A DNA stretch of 64,000 bases, from the NCBI RefSeq assembly GCF_902506415.1, contig NZ_LR733275.1:4812176-4876175 (forward strand). Reading direction: 5' to 3'. Both the position numbers and the translations under genes were made by a program. The number at the start of each line of letters is the position of its first letter. The first letter of the stretch is position 1. Below are positions 57,537-64,000 of the stretch, piece by piece. The DNA comes from Massilia sp. 9I. GTDB taxonomy: Bacteria; Pseudomonadota; Gammaproteobacteria; Burkholderiales; Burkholderiaceae_D. The notes beneath the pieces were generated by a model. That model was not told where the DNA came from. It was given only the letters and a program-made list of their open reading frames with translations, and made no database searches.

Positions 57537-57933
57537 CGCCGCCCTGGCAGCCCAGCTTGCGGTAGCGTTCGCGCAGGATGAGCAGGTCCTGCTGCACCGA
57601 TTCCATCACGGCGGCGCGCGTGCGCCGGTCCGCCTGTTCCGATTCCAGGATGGCCGCACGCAGGCGGCGGCATTCGTGCTTGTGCTGCAGGCCGGCGCGC
57701 GGTCGCACTGCGGCAGCATCCAGGCTTGAAGAAGATGGCTGGGCGTGCGCCGGCAAGCAAGAGAGCAGGGCGCCGGTCGTGAGAACCGCGGCGCGCGAGG
57801 CGATGGTGAGAATGGTGGTCTCCGTGATGCTGGAGGATGCTCGGCCTCGCCGGCTCCTCTCGTATTTATGTGAGTCCGGGAGGATACAAGAGTTTCCGTA
57901 TTGAATTCTCTCCAATTGTAACAGTATGAGCAT
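57526..57933 (-). CDS. Hypothetical exported protein, start uncertain
   Basis: An open frame of up to 135 residues ends EESVQQDLLILRERYRKLGCQ-like. The central ILTIASRAAVLTTGALLSCLPAHAQ looks like a signal peptide with an AHA-Q cleavage site, and the remainder has several Arg-rich helices and two or three Cys. No ATG gives this signal peptide directly; an ATT at the ILT codon has GGAG 8 bases upstream. The far upstream ATG at 57933 has no ribosome binding site. No family recognised. It overlaps the end of the kinase gene by 11 bp. Confidence 0.4.
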   Translation of the reverse strand: MLILLQLERIQYGNSCILPDSHKYERSRRGRASSSITETTILTIASRAAVLTTGALLSCLPAHAQPSSSSLDAAAVRPRAGLQHKHECRRLRAAILESEQADRRTRAAVMESVQQDLLILRERYRKLGCQGGART

Positions 57934-58021
57934 GTCCGCTTCGGCAAGCAGAACGCGCAGGCGGTAGAATGGCCGTTTTGCTCAACGGGGCGCACCCCCG
58001 GCGGATATTGACGAGGAATCG

Positions 58022-59149
58022 ATGAAGAAGCATGCAGTCCTGTTGGCGACGTGCGCATTGGCGGCTAGCGCCTCCGCGCAGGAAGTGGTGAGAATCGGCC
58101 ATGCGGCCGCCGTGACCGGCCCGGTGGCCTACTTCGGCAAGGACACCGAGAACGGCGCGCGCATGGCGATCGAGGCGCTCAATGCCAAAGGCGCGGTCAT
58201 CGCCGGCAAGAAGGTCCGCTTCGAACTGGTGGCCGAGGACGACGGCGGCGATCCGAAGCAGGCCACCGCCGTGGCGCAGAAGCTGGTGGACCGCAAGATC
58301 AACGGCATGGTCGGCCATGAAACCTCGGGCACCACCATCCCGGCCTCGAAGATCTACCATACCGCCGGCATTCCGCAGATCTCGCCGTCTTCCACCTCGC
58401 CGGCCTACACCCAGCAGGGCTTCAACACGACCTTCCGTGTGGTGGCCAACGACGTGCAGCTGGGCCAGGCGCTGGGCCGCTATGCCATCGGCAGCATGGG
58501 GGCCAAGCGCGTCGCCGTGGTGGACGACCGCACCGCCTACGGCCAGGGCCTGGTCACCGAGTTCTCGCGCAGCCTGCAGAAGCAGGGCGGAAAGGTGGTG
58601 GCCAAGGAGTTCACCAACGACAAGGCGACCGATTTTTCCGCCATCATCACCCGCATCCGCGCCACCAAGCCGGACCTGGTCTTCTTCGGCGGCATGAGCG
58701 CAACCGCGGGCCCGATGCTGCGCCAGATGAAGCAGCTCGGCATGAACGTACGCATGATGGGCGGCGACGGCATCTGCTCGGACGAGATCCACAAGCTCTC
58801 CGGCGGCACCATGGTCGACGGCCAGGTGGTGTGCGCGGAAGCGGGCGGTGTGCAGGGCGAGGCCAAGGCCGGCATGGACAAGTTCCGCGCCGACTACAAA
58901 AAGCGCTTCGGCATCGACGTGCAGATCAACGCACCCTACGCCTATGACGCAGTGATGACCATGGCCGAGGCAATGGTGAAAGCTGGCTCTTCGCAGCCGG
59001 CGAAGTATCTGCCGGTGCTGGCCAAGATCCAGTACAAGGGCGTCACCGGCCCAATCGCCTTCGATGCACGCGGCGACATCCGCGACGGCACCATCACGCT
59101 GTATTCGTTCAAGGGCGGCAAGCGCTCGGTCCTGAGCGTCACCAAATAA
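58022..59149 (+). CDS. Branched-chain amino-acid ABC transporter substrate-binding protein (LivK/LivJ type)
   Basis: This 375-residue periplasmic protein has a signal peptide (LLATCALAASASAQ). It shows the type-I solute-binding pattern: VRIGHAAAVTGPVAYFGKDTENGARMAIE, FELVAEDDGGDPKQA, GHETSGTTIPASKIY and SPSSTSPAYTQQGF, all shared with leucine/isoleucine/valine binding proteins. No permease or ATPase genes are adjacent, so it either serves an unlinked Liv transporter or is a stand-alone sensor. A -10-like TAGAAT lies at 57965-57970. Confidence 0.93.
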   Translation: MKKHAVLLATCALAASASAQEVVRIGHAAAVTGPVAYFGKDTENGARMAIEALNAKGAVIAGKKVRFELVAEDDGGDPKQATAVAQKLVDRKINGMVGHETSGTTIPASKIYHTAGIPQISPSSTSPAYTQQGFNTTFRVVANDVQLGQALGRYAIGSMGAKRVAVVDDRTAYGQGLVTEFSRSLQKQGGKVVAKEFTNDKATDFSAIITRIRATKPDLVFFGGMSATAGPMLRQMKQLGMNVRMMGGDGICSDEIHKLSGGTMVDGQVVCAEAGGVQGEAKAGMDKFRADYKKRFGIDVQINAPYAYDAVMTMAEAMVKAGSSQPAKYLPVLAKIQYKGVTGPIAFDARGDIRDGTITLYSFKGGKRSVLSVTK

Positions 59150-59160
59150 GGAGCGGCAGC

Positions 59161-59412
59161 ATGACGAGCGAGGATCCCATCAAACCGGATGCTTTTGCAG
59201 CGCTGAAGGAGCGCTTCGGCCAGCAGTCGCGCAAGGCGCAGGCCTATTACACGGTGATGCACGAAGTGCGCGCCATCGTGGGCAATGACGATGCGGCGAG
59301 CGCCTGGATGAACGAAGCCCAGGGCGCGCTCGGCGGCAAGAGCGCCGCCGAGGCGGTGGGCGAGGGACGCGAGGACGAGGTCCTGGCCTTTGTCCGCTCG
59401 CTGAAGAAGTAA
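59161..59412 (+). CDS. Small protein with MbcA/ParS/Xre-type toxin-binding (DUF2384-like) domain
   Basis: The 83-residue protein shows in its second half VRAIVGNDDAASAWMNEAQGALGGKSAAEAV and a final helix EVLAFVRSLKK, which fits the DUF2384 pattern 'dd.A..W......LGGksp.e' of Xre/MbcA/ParS antitoxins. The HTH part normally preceding it is missing. No RES-domain toxin follows. It lies 11 bp after the binding-protein gene, with GGAG before the ATG. Assignment rests on short sequence similarity only. Confidence 0.6.
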   Translation: MTSEDPIKPDAFAALKERFGQQSRKAQAYYTVMHEVRAIVGNDDAASAWMNEAQGALGGKSAAEAVGEGREDEVLAFVRSLKK

Positions 59413-59418
59413 GCCTTC

Positions 59419-59517
59419 TTACAGGACGCCGAAGATCAGCAAGACGATCAGGGTCAGCACGACCGAGACCACGATGGAGCCGAGGCAGCCGAGTTTGTTC
59501 GAGAAGAATAGGAACAT
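59419..59517 (-). CDS. Very small membrane protein (32 aa)
   Basis: The 32-residue peptide starts MFLFFSNKLGCLGS and ends in a hydrophobic helix IVVSVVLTLIVLLIFGVL. The ATG overlaps the stop of the preceding 60-residue gene (ATGA), so translation is coupled. A Cys-Leu-Gly pair precedes the helix. Single membrane segment. No family recognised. Confidence 0.6.
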   Translation of the reverse strand: MFLFFSNKLGCLGSIVVSVVLTLIVLLIFGVL

Positions 59518-59699
59518 CAGTCCCCCGGTCCTTCGCCCGGCATGGTGTCGGCCATCAGCCTTAACTCTTCCGGCGTCAGCTCTTCCGGCTTCTTGTTGGC
59601 CAGGCCATCCAGCTCGGCGGCGGCGTCCTGCTGCGCCTTCTGCTGCCCCTGCTGAGGCGCGCCCTGCGCCTGCTCCTGCGATTTCTGTTCGTTGCTCAT
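59517..59699 (-). CDS. Small Gln-rich hydrophilic protein (60 aa)
   Basis: The 60-residue protein is highly polar and Gln/Ala-rich (MSNEQKSQEQAQGAPQQGQ) with an acidic end NKKPEELTPEELRLMADTM. A GGGAGC ribosome binding site lies 7 bases before the ATG. It is probably disordered with one C-terminal helix. It lies downstream of the hybrid kinase gene and is coupled to the 32-residue membrane peptide. No family recognised. Confidence 0.6.
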   Translation of the reverse strand: MSNEQKSQEQAQGAPQQGQQKAQQDAAAELDGLANKKPEELTPEELRLMADTMPGEGPGD

Positions 59700-59790
59700 G
59701 ATGTGCTCCCGGATGCCATGGTCCAAACGATGATGGAGCCAGTGTGGCACAGGGCGGTTTTGGGCGGCGTCCGGCTCGCTGCCGGGCCGC

Positions 59791-61515
59791 TCAGTGGTGC
59801 GGCGCGGACGGGTTGACGCGCCCGAGCGCGCGCTCGACGCTGCGCGCCAGTTCCGCCAGCTGGAAGGGCTTGCGCAGCAGGATGTCGTCGCCCAGCACCT
59901 CGTCGATCGCATGCATGTCCGCGTAGCCGGTGGCGATGATCATCGGTATCCCGGGGAAGACCTCGCGCGCGCGCAGCATCAGTTCGGCGCCGGTAATCCC
60001 GGGCATCAGGTAATCGGTGATGATCAGGTCGGGGCGTCCGTGCTGCAGTTCGCGCAGGGCCGCTTCGCCACTGGCGGCCTGGCTCACCGCGTGGCCAAAG
60101 GCTTCCAAGGACAGCACCATCGATTCGCGCACGAAATTGTCGTCCTCGACCACCAGGATGTGCACGCCCGGTCCTGCGTCGGGCGCCGCGACCGGCAGGG
60201 GCGCCACTTCCTGCTCGCTGCTGCCGTCCCAGGCGCGCAGCCAGATCTCGACCGTGGTGCCGACCGCGGGCTGGCTCAGGATGCGCGCCGCACCGCCCGA
60301 TTGCTGAGCCATGCCATACACCTGGCTCAGGCCGAGGCCCGTGCCCTTGCCGACCGCCTTGGTGGTGAAGAAGGGCTCGAACACCTTGGCCACCAGCTCG
60401 GGTGGCATGCCCGGACCGTCGTCGGTCACGGCGATGCGCACGTAGTCGCCCGCCGGCAACAGGCCTTCCGGCGGCCGGGCATTCCCGGCCTGGAACAGCA
60501 GGTGGCCGCTGCCATCCATGGCGTCGCGCGCATTGATGGCCAGGTTCAGCAACGCCATCTCCATCTGGTTGGCGTCCGCGAACACGCGCGCGCAGTCTGG
60601 CGCAACCTCGAAGCGCAGGCCGATGCGCGAACCGAGCGAGGTCGCGACCAGTTCGCGCACGCCGTCGAACAAGGCATCCACCTCCGCCGGACGCAGGTCG
60701 AGGTTCTGGTTGCGGGCGAAGGCGAGCAGCTGGCTGGTCAGCTTGCCGCCGCGCTGGCAAGCGCGGCGCGCGATCTCGGCGCGCTGGCGCGCCACTTCGT
60801 CTTTCGACAGCAGCAGGATCAGGTCCATGCTGCCCTGGACCACGTTGAGCAGGTTGTTGAAGTCGTGCGCGATGCCGCCGGTCAGCCGGCCCACCGCTTC
60901 CATTTTCTGGAACTGCACCATCGCCTGCTGCACCCGCTCGCGCTCGATGACTTCGTTCATCAGGCGGTCGTTGGCCTGGGCCAGCGCGCGGGTGCGCTCT
61001 TCGATGCGCGATTCCAGGGTTTCGTTCAGCAGCAGCAAGGCCTGCTGACTCTGTTCCAGGCGCGCCGCGGTGCGCGCGCCGTCGGCCAGCAGGTCGCGCG
61101 CGTGGTATTGGCGGCGGCGCGCGCGCAGTGCGGAGCTGGCGGCGCTGCGCAAGGTCTGGGCATTGAACGGGCGTTCGAGCAGGATGATGTTGCCCAGTTC
61201 TTCCAGCCGTGCCCGGGCCGCGGCCGCCGCCGGGCCAAGCGCCTTGCCGAGCAGGAGCACGAAGGGAAAGTCCGACCACGGTTCCTGCTCCGCCAGCCAG
61301 GCGTACAGGGGAACGAGATCGGCGCCATGCAAGGCCTCTTCGGCCAGGATGGCCATGCCGGCCCCTTCGCCGACGGCGGCCGTCAGCATGCTGAAGTCGG
61401 AGATGACAGCGCAGGCAGCACCGTCCTGTGCCAGTACGGCGCACATGACCTCGGCGTCGCGTCCGCGCGGCGCGAGGATCAGGATACGTTCTTCGTGCCG
61501 GTCAGGCGCTGACAT
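59791..61515 (-). CDS. Hybrid histidine kinase with C-terminal receiver
   Basis: This 574-residue cytoplasmic protein starts with a receiver-like domain (residues 10-135) lacking the standard acidic pocket, then a coiled coil (EQSQQALLLLNETLESRIEERTRALAQ), HisKA with GRLTGGIAHDFNNLLNVV, HATPase (ALLNLAINARDAMDG, DDGPGMP, GKGTGLGLS) and a C-terminal receiver with ILVVEDDNFVRES and the Asp in LIITDYLMPGITG. No membrane helices. It overlaps the KaiC-like gene by 14 bp, so the two proteins are probably functional partners. Confidence 0.9.
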   Translation of the reverse strand: MSAPDRHEERILILAPRGRDAEVMCAVLAQDGAACAVISDFSMLTAAVGEGAGMAILAEEALHGADLVPLYAWLAEQEPWSDFPFVLLLGKALGPAAAAARARLEELGNIILLERPFNAQTLRSAASSALRARRRQYHARDLLADGARTAARLEQSQQALLLLNETLESRIEERTRALAQANDRLMNEVIERERVQQAMVQFQKMEAVGRLTGGIAHDFNNLLNVVQGSMDLILLLSKDEVARQRAEIARRACQRGGKLTSQLLAFARNQNLDLRPAEVDALFDGVRELVATSLGSRIGLRFEVAPDCARVFADANQMEMALLNLAINARDAMDGSGHLLFQAGNARPPEGLLPAGDYVRIAVTDDGPGMPPELVAKVFEPFFTTKAVGKGTGLGLSQVYGMAQQSGGAARILSQPAVGTTVEIWLRAWDGSSEQEVAPLPVAAPDAGPGVHILVVEDDNFVRESMVLSLEAFGHAVSQAASGEAALRELQHGRPDLIITDYLMPGITGAELMLRAREVFPGIPMIIATGYADMHAIDEVLGDDILLRKPFQLAELARSVERALGRVNPSAPHH

Positions 61516-62995
61516 CGGGAGGAATGTCCGACATCATCGGCGTCGCACCACGGTAGCTGGGCAGGCCGGTCAGCACGCCATCGAAGCCTTCGAGCGGTGC
61601 GCCGACCTTGATGCCATCGGCGCCCAGTTGCAGCTCGTGGATGGTGAGCGCATGCTCCGCCGCGCGGCTCTTGATGACGGTAATGGCGCGGCGCAGGCGG
61701 CCGTTCGATTCGAAAAAGCGCAGCAGGACCGTACTGTCGCTCAGGTAGCTCAGGTCGACGTCGGATTTCACTTCGCCGATCATGCCGTGCTGCCCCAGCA
61801 CCAGCATCGTGGTGACGCCCTGCTGGTTCAGGTAGGACAGCAGTTCGTGCATCTGCAGGATCAGGTACTGCTCGCCCGGCATCGCCTGCAGGTAGGCATT
61901 CAGGCTGTCGATGACGATGAAGCCGACCTTGCGGACTTCGACTGCATCGCGCAGCATCTGCGCGAATTCGCCCGGCGACAGCTCGGCCGGGTCGATGTGG
62001 TGGATGCGCAGCTGGCCGCTGTCCACGTATTTGCGCAGCTCCATGCCGAAGGCGTGGTTGCGCGCGAAGAAGGTGCCGAGACCTTCGTCGAACAGGTAGA
62101 ACGAGGCCTGCTCCCCGCGCTCCATGGCGCTCAGCAGGCAACGGGTGGAGAGCGTGGTCTTGCCGATGCCGGAAGGGCCGACCATCAGGGTATTGGTGCC
62201 GCGCACCAGGCCGCCGCCGAGGAGGGCATCCAGGCCGTCGGACCCGGTCGGGTGCACCATGGGGACAAAGTCGCTCGCGTGTTCGGCCGCGACCAGGCGC
62301 GGGAACATGGTGATGCCGCCGGTGTCGAGGAGATAATCATGGTAGCCGCCGCGGAAGCGGATGCCGCGCATCTTGATGATGTTCACGCGGCGACGTTCCT
62401 TGCCGAATTCCTTGGCGATCTGTTCCAGGCTGATCACGCCATGCGCGATGCTATGCAGGTGCTGGTCGGACTGGCTGGTCTTGTCGTCGAGGAGCAGGAC
62501 AGTGCAGGCGCGCGATGCGAAGAACTGCTTGAGGGCGAGGATCTGGCGCCGGTAGCGCAGGGGGTTCTGCGCCAGCAGGCGCATTTCCGACAGGCTGTCG
62601 AACACCACGCGCACCGGGCGTACGGCGTCGATCCGGTCCATCACGTTGCGGGTGGTTTCGCCGAGTTCGACCTCGGAAGGATGGAACACCGATTGCTGGG
62701 CGTCCGGATCGAGGTCGGTGTCGCCGGCCAGTTCATAAATCGACAGCACGCCGATGTCCCAGCCATGACTGGCCGCCACCGCCGCCAGTTCGTCGGCGGT
62801 TTCGGACAGGGTGATGTACAGGCCGCTTTCCTGCTTGGCCGCGCCGTCGAGCAGGAACTGGAGCCCGAGCGTGGTCTTGCCGGCGCCGGGCGAGCCCTCC
62901 ACCAGGTAGATGCGCTGCGGCGTGAGGCCACCGCCGAGGATGTCGTCGAGACCGGCGATGCCGGTGGAGATACGGTCGGGTACGGCGGTGGTCAT
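61502..62995 (-). CDS. KaiC-like double-RecA ATPase
   Basis: This 497-residue protein has two KaiC/RecA domains in tandem. The first P-loop is GSPGAGKTT (residues 34-42), and the second GPSGIGKTT (about 273-281). Both ATPase domains keep a Walker B-like hydrophobic-Asp-Ser (VVFDSLSEM, FIVIDSLNAY). Without KaiA and KaiB this is not a circadian clock but a KaiC homologue of the type coupled to histidine kinases in proteobacteria. The start at 62995 lies at a TTA VPDR-type N-terminus; the longer frame to 63046 adds only a Pro/Ala-rich extension. Confidence 0.9.
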   Translation of the reverse strand: MTTAVPDRISTGIAGLDDILGGGLTPQRIYLVEGSPGAGKTTLGLQFLLDGAAKQESGLYITLSETADELAAVAASHGWDIGVLSIYELAGDTDLDPDAQQSVFHPSEVELGETTRNVMDRIDAVRPVRVVFDSLSEMRLLAQNPLRYRRQILALKQFFASRACTVLLLDDKTSQSDQHLHSIAHGVISLEQIAKEFGKERRRVNIIKMRGIRFRGGYHDYLLDTGGITMFPRLVAAEHASDFVPMVHPTGSDGLDALLGGGLVRGTNTLMVGPSGIGKTTLSTRCLLSAMERGEQASFYLFDEGLGTFFARNHAFGMELRKYVDSGQLRIHHIDPAELSPGEFAQMLRDAVEVRKVGFIVIDSLNAYLQAMPGEQYLILQMHELLSYLNQQGVTTMLVLGQHGMIGEVKSDVDLSYLSDSTVLLRFFESNGRLRRAITVIKSRAAEHALTIHELQLGADGIKVGAPLEGFDGVLTGLPSYRGATPMMSDIPPDVSA

Positions 62996-63134
62996 AGTGC
63001 GGCCTGCAGGTGCCGCATCATGCGGCGTGGGTGGGGAACGTCGCATGCTGCCGACGCGATTATGCGAGGCATTATATACGCAAGCAATTGTGTTGATTCC
63101 GCATTGTTACAAACGCAGATACAACTTTTAATAA

Positions 63135-63158
63135 AAAAGGGTCCCCGCAGGGACCCTT
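63135..63158 (-). terminator. Intrinsic terminator of the TonB-dependent receptor gene
   Basis: Read on the minus strand, GGGTCCC (63152-63158) pairs with GGGACCC (63141-63147) around a 4-base loop and is followed by six T residues. It ends the leftward receptor gene 24 bp after its stop. Confidence 0.9.
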
Positions 63159-63181
63159 GCTGTCTGCGACCCCAGCCGCGG

Positions 63182-64000
63182 TCAGAAACGGTGCGACAGG
63201 CGCGCGAACCAGGCCGCGCCGTTCAGGCCGAACTGCACGCTCTCGTACTTGAAGCCGTTGTCGGTTTCGTTCGGATCCTGTTCGCTCGGCTTGACGTTGA
63301 AGATGTTGGTGCCGCCGACGGTGAACTTGGTTTTCGCGTCCATCGCCCAGGTGAAGGACAGGTCGGCCGAAGTCTTCGCCTTGTAGTACTGGTTCGGCAC
63401 CGGCGGGCCCGAGAAGGTGCCCAGGGTCTGCGGGCCGAAGTGCACGACACGCAGCGCGGTCTCCCATTTGCCCAGGCTGTAGTCGAAGCCCAGCGTGGCC
63501 TTGCGGCGCGGCGCGCCTTCCTCGATGAACAGGCGCTCGCGCTCGGACAGCAGCACGTCCTCGAAGCCGCGCAGTGCGCTTGGCGCATGGACGCCGGTCA
63601 CTTCGGTCTTGCTGAAGTTTAGGGCGAGGAAGGTATTCAGCTTGCCGGCGCCCAGGTCGCTGCGGTTCGACAGCGTCACGTCCAGGCCCTGGGTCTTGGT
63701 ATCGACCGAGTTGACGAAGAACTGCGCCTGGCCCACGCCCAGCTGCTGCAGGGTGGTCCCCAGGGCAGGGTAGTTGTCGGCGTCGAAGCGGCCCGACAGC
63801 ACGATGCGGTCGTCGATGTTGATGCGGTACAGGTCGGCCGTCAGCGAGGTCGCCTGGCTCGGCGACCAGGTCAGGCCCAGGGTGTAGCTCTTCGACTTTT
63901 CCTCGGTGAGCTTGGGGATGCCGGCGGCGTTGGCGACGCGGCCGCCGTTCGGCGCCAGCACCACGTCGAGCGGCTGGCCGCTGACGAAGTCGGTGAAGGT
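63182..64000 (-). CDS. TonB-dependent receptor, C-terminal part (gene runs off the window)
   Basis: At least 272 residues of a TonB-dependent outer-membrane receptor barrel are visible: SYTLGLTWSPSQATSLTADLYRINIDDRIVLSGRF-type strands, QGLDVTLSNRS, GGTNIFNVKPSEQDPNE and the terminal aromatic strand AAWFARLSHRF. The frame is open through position 64000, so the N-terminus, plug and signal peptide lie outside. Ligand unknown. It is followed by a strong terminator. Confidence 0.9.
   Translation of the reverse strand, partial: TFTDFVSGQPLDVVLAPNGGRVANAAGIPKLTEEKSKSYTLGLTWSPSQATSLTADLYRINIDDRIVLSGRFDADNYPALGTTLQQLGVGQAQFFVNSVDTKTQGLDVTLSNRSDLGAGKLNTFLALNFSKTEVTGVHAPSALRGFEDVLLSERERLFIEEGAPRRKATLGFDYSLGKWETALRVVHFGPQTLGTFSGPPVPNQYYKAKTSADLSFTWAMDAKTKFTVGGTNIFNVKPSEQDPNETDNGFKYESVQFGLNGAAWFARLSHRF

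Overview
This window looks like chromosome from a GC-rich betaproteobacterium of the Oxalobacteraceae, probably the Massilia/Telluria group. That is inferred from base composition, the argA and hrpA neighbourhood, the imuA-imuB SOS genes, DUF2145 and DUF2760 proteins, and many TonB-dependent and PAS/GGDEF/EAL-type proteins. Nothing here can prove the genus. I saw no rRNA, tRNA, CRISPR array, prophage or insertion sequence.

Layout. 1-8.2 kb: housekeeping genes (yggX, argA, hrpA), a PRC-barrel protein and a Tat-exported SDR oxidoreductase. 8.2-24.7 kb: a large N-acetylgalactosamine (GalNAc) locus made of two divergent operons. 24.7-27.8 kb: a TetR regulator with twin operators and a tiny ORF, then a LysR regulator divergent from an MFS exporter. 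27.7-33.0 kb: a DUF2760-Hsp70-Hsp70 operon. 33-41.8 kb: a BCCT transporter, small proteins, a VOC protein, a DUF2145 pair, an MDR oxidoreductase, an EEP-family hydrolase, a degenerate HepT-like/DUF4375 pair and a Na+/H+ antiporter-family protein. 42-46.3 kb: SOS-regulated imuA-imuB, a receiver protein, a GNAT protein and arfB. 46.4-53.1 kb: a PAS-GGDEF-EAL protein, a DUF5916 outer-membrane-type protein, a metallophosphoesterase and an Asp/Glu racemase. 53.2-57.5 kb: hsp20 with a candidate RNA thermometer, then a DegP/MucD-like protease with an OmpR/QseB-type two-component system. 58-64 kb: an amino-acid binding protein, small proteins, a KaiC-like ATPase with a hybrid histidine kinase, and the 3' part of a TonB-dependent receptor.

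The central system is the GalNAc locus. Rightward genes encode an exported GH31-type glycosidase with binding modules, a Tat-exported GH109 alpha-N-acetylgalactosaminidase, a secreted DUF5077/DUF3472 protein and a TonB-dependent receptor. Leftward genes encode AgaS, a ROK kinase, AgaZ, AgaR, a NagA/AgaA deacetylase and an MFS sugar porter. Together they suggest this route: release of alpha-linked GalNAc outside the cytoplasm, uptake across both membranes, phosphorylation, deacetylation, deamination/isomerisation to tagatose-6-phosphate, then the tagatose branch. The 323-bp divergent control region holds ten exact copies of GAAAG/CTTTC, the published core of AgaR operators. Several sit on the predicted promoters.

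Two stretches over 300 bp lack a gene: 15264-15586 (the AgaR control region) and 34602-34954 (two inverted repeats, otherwise unassigned).
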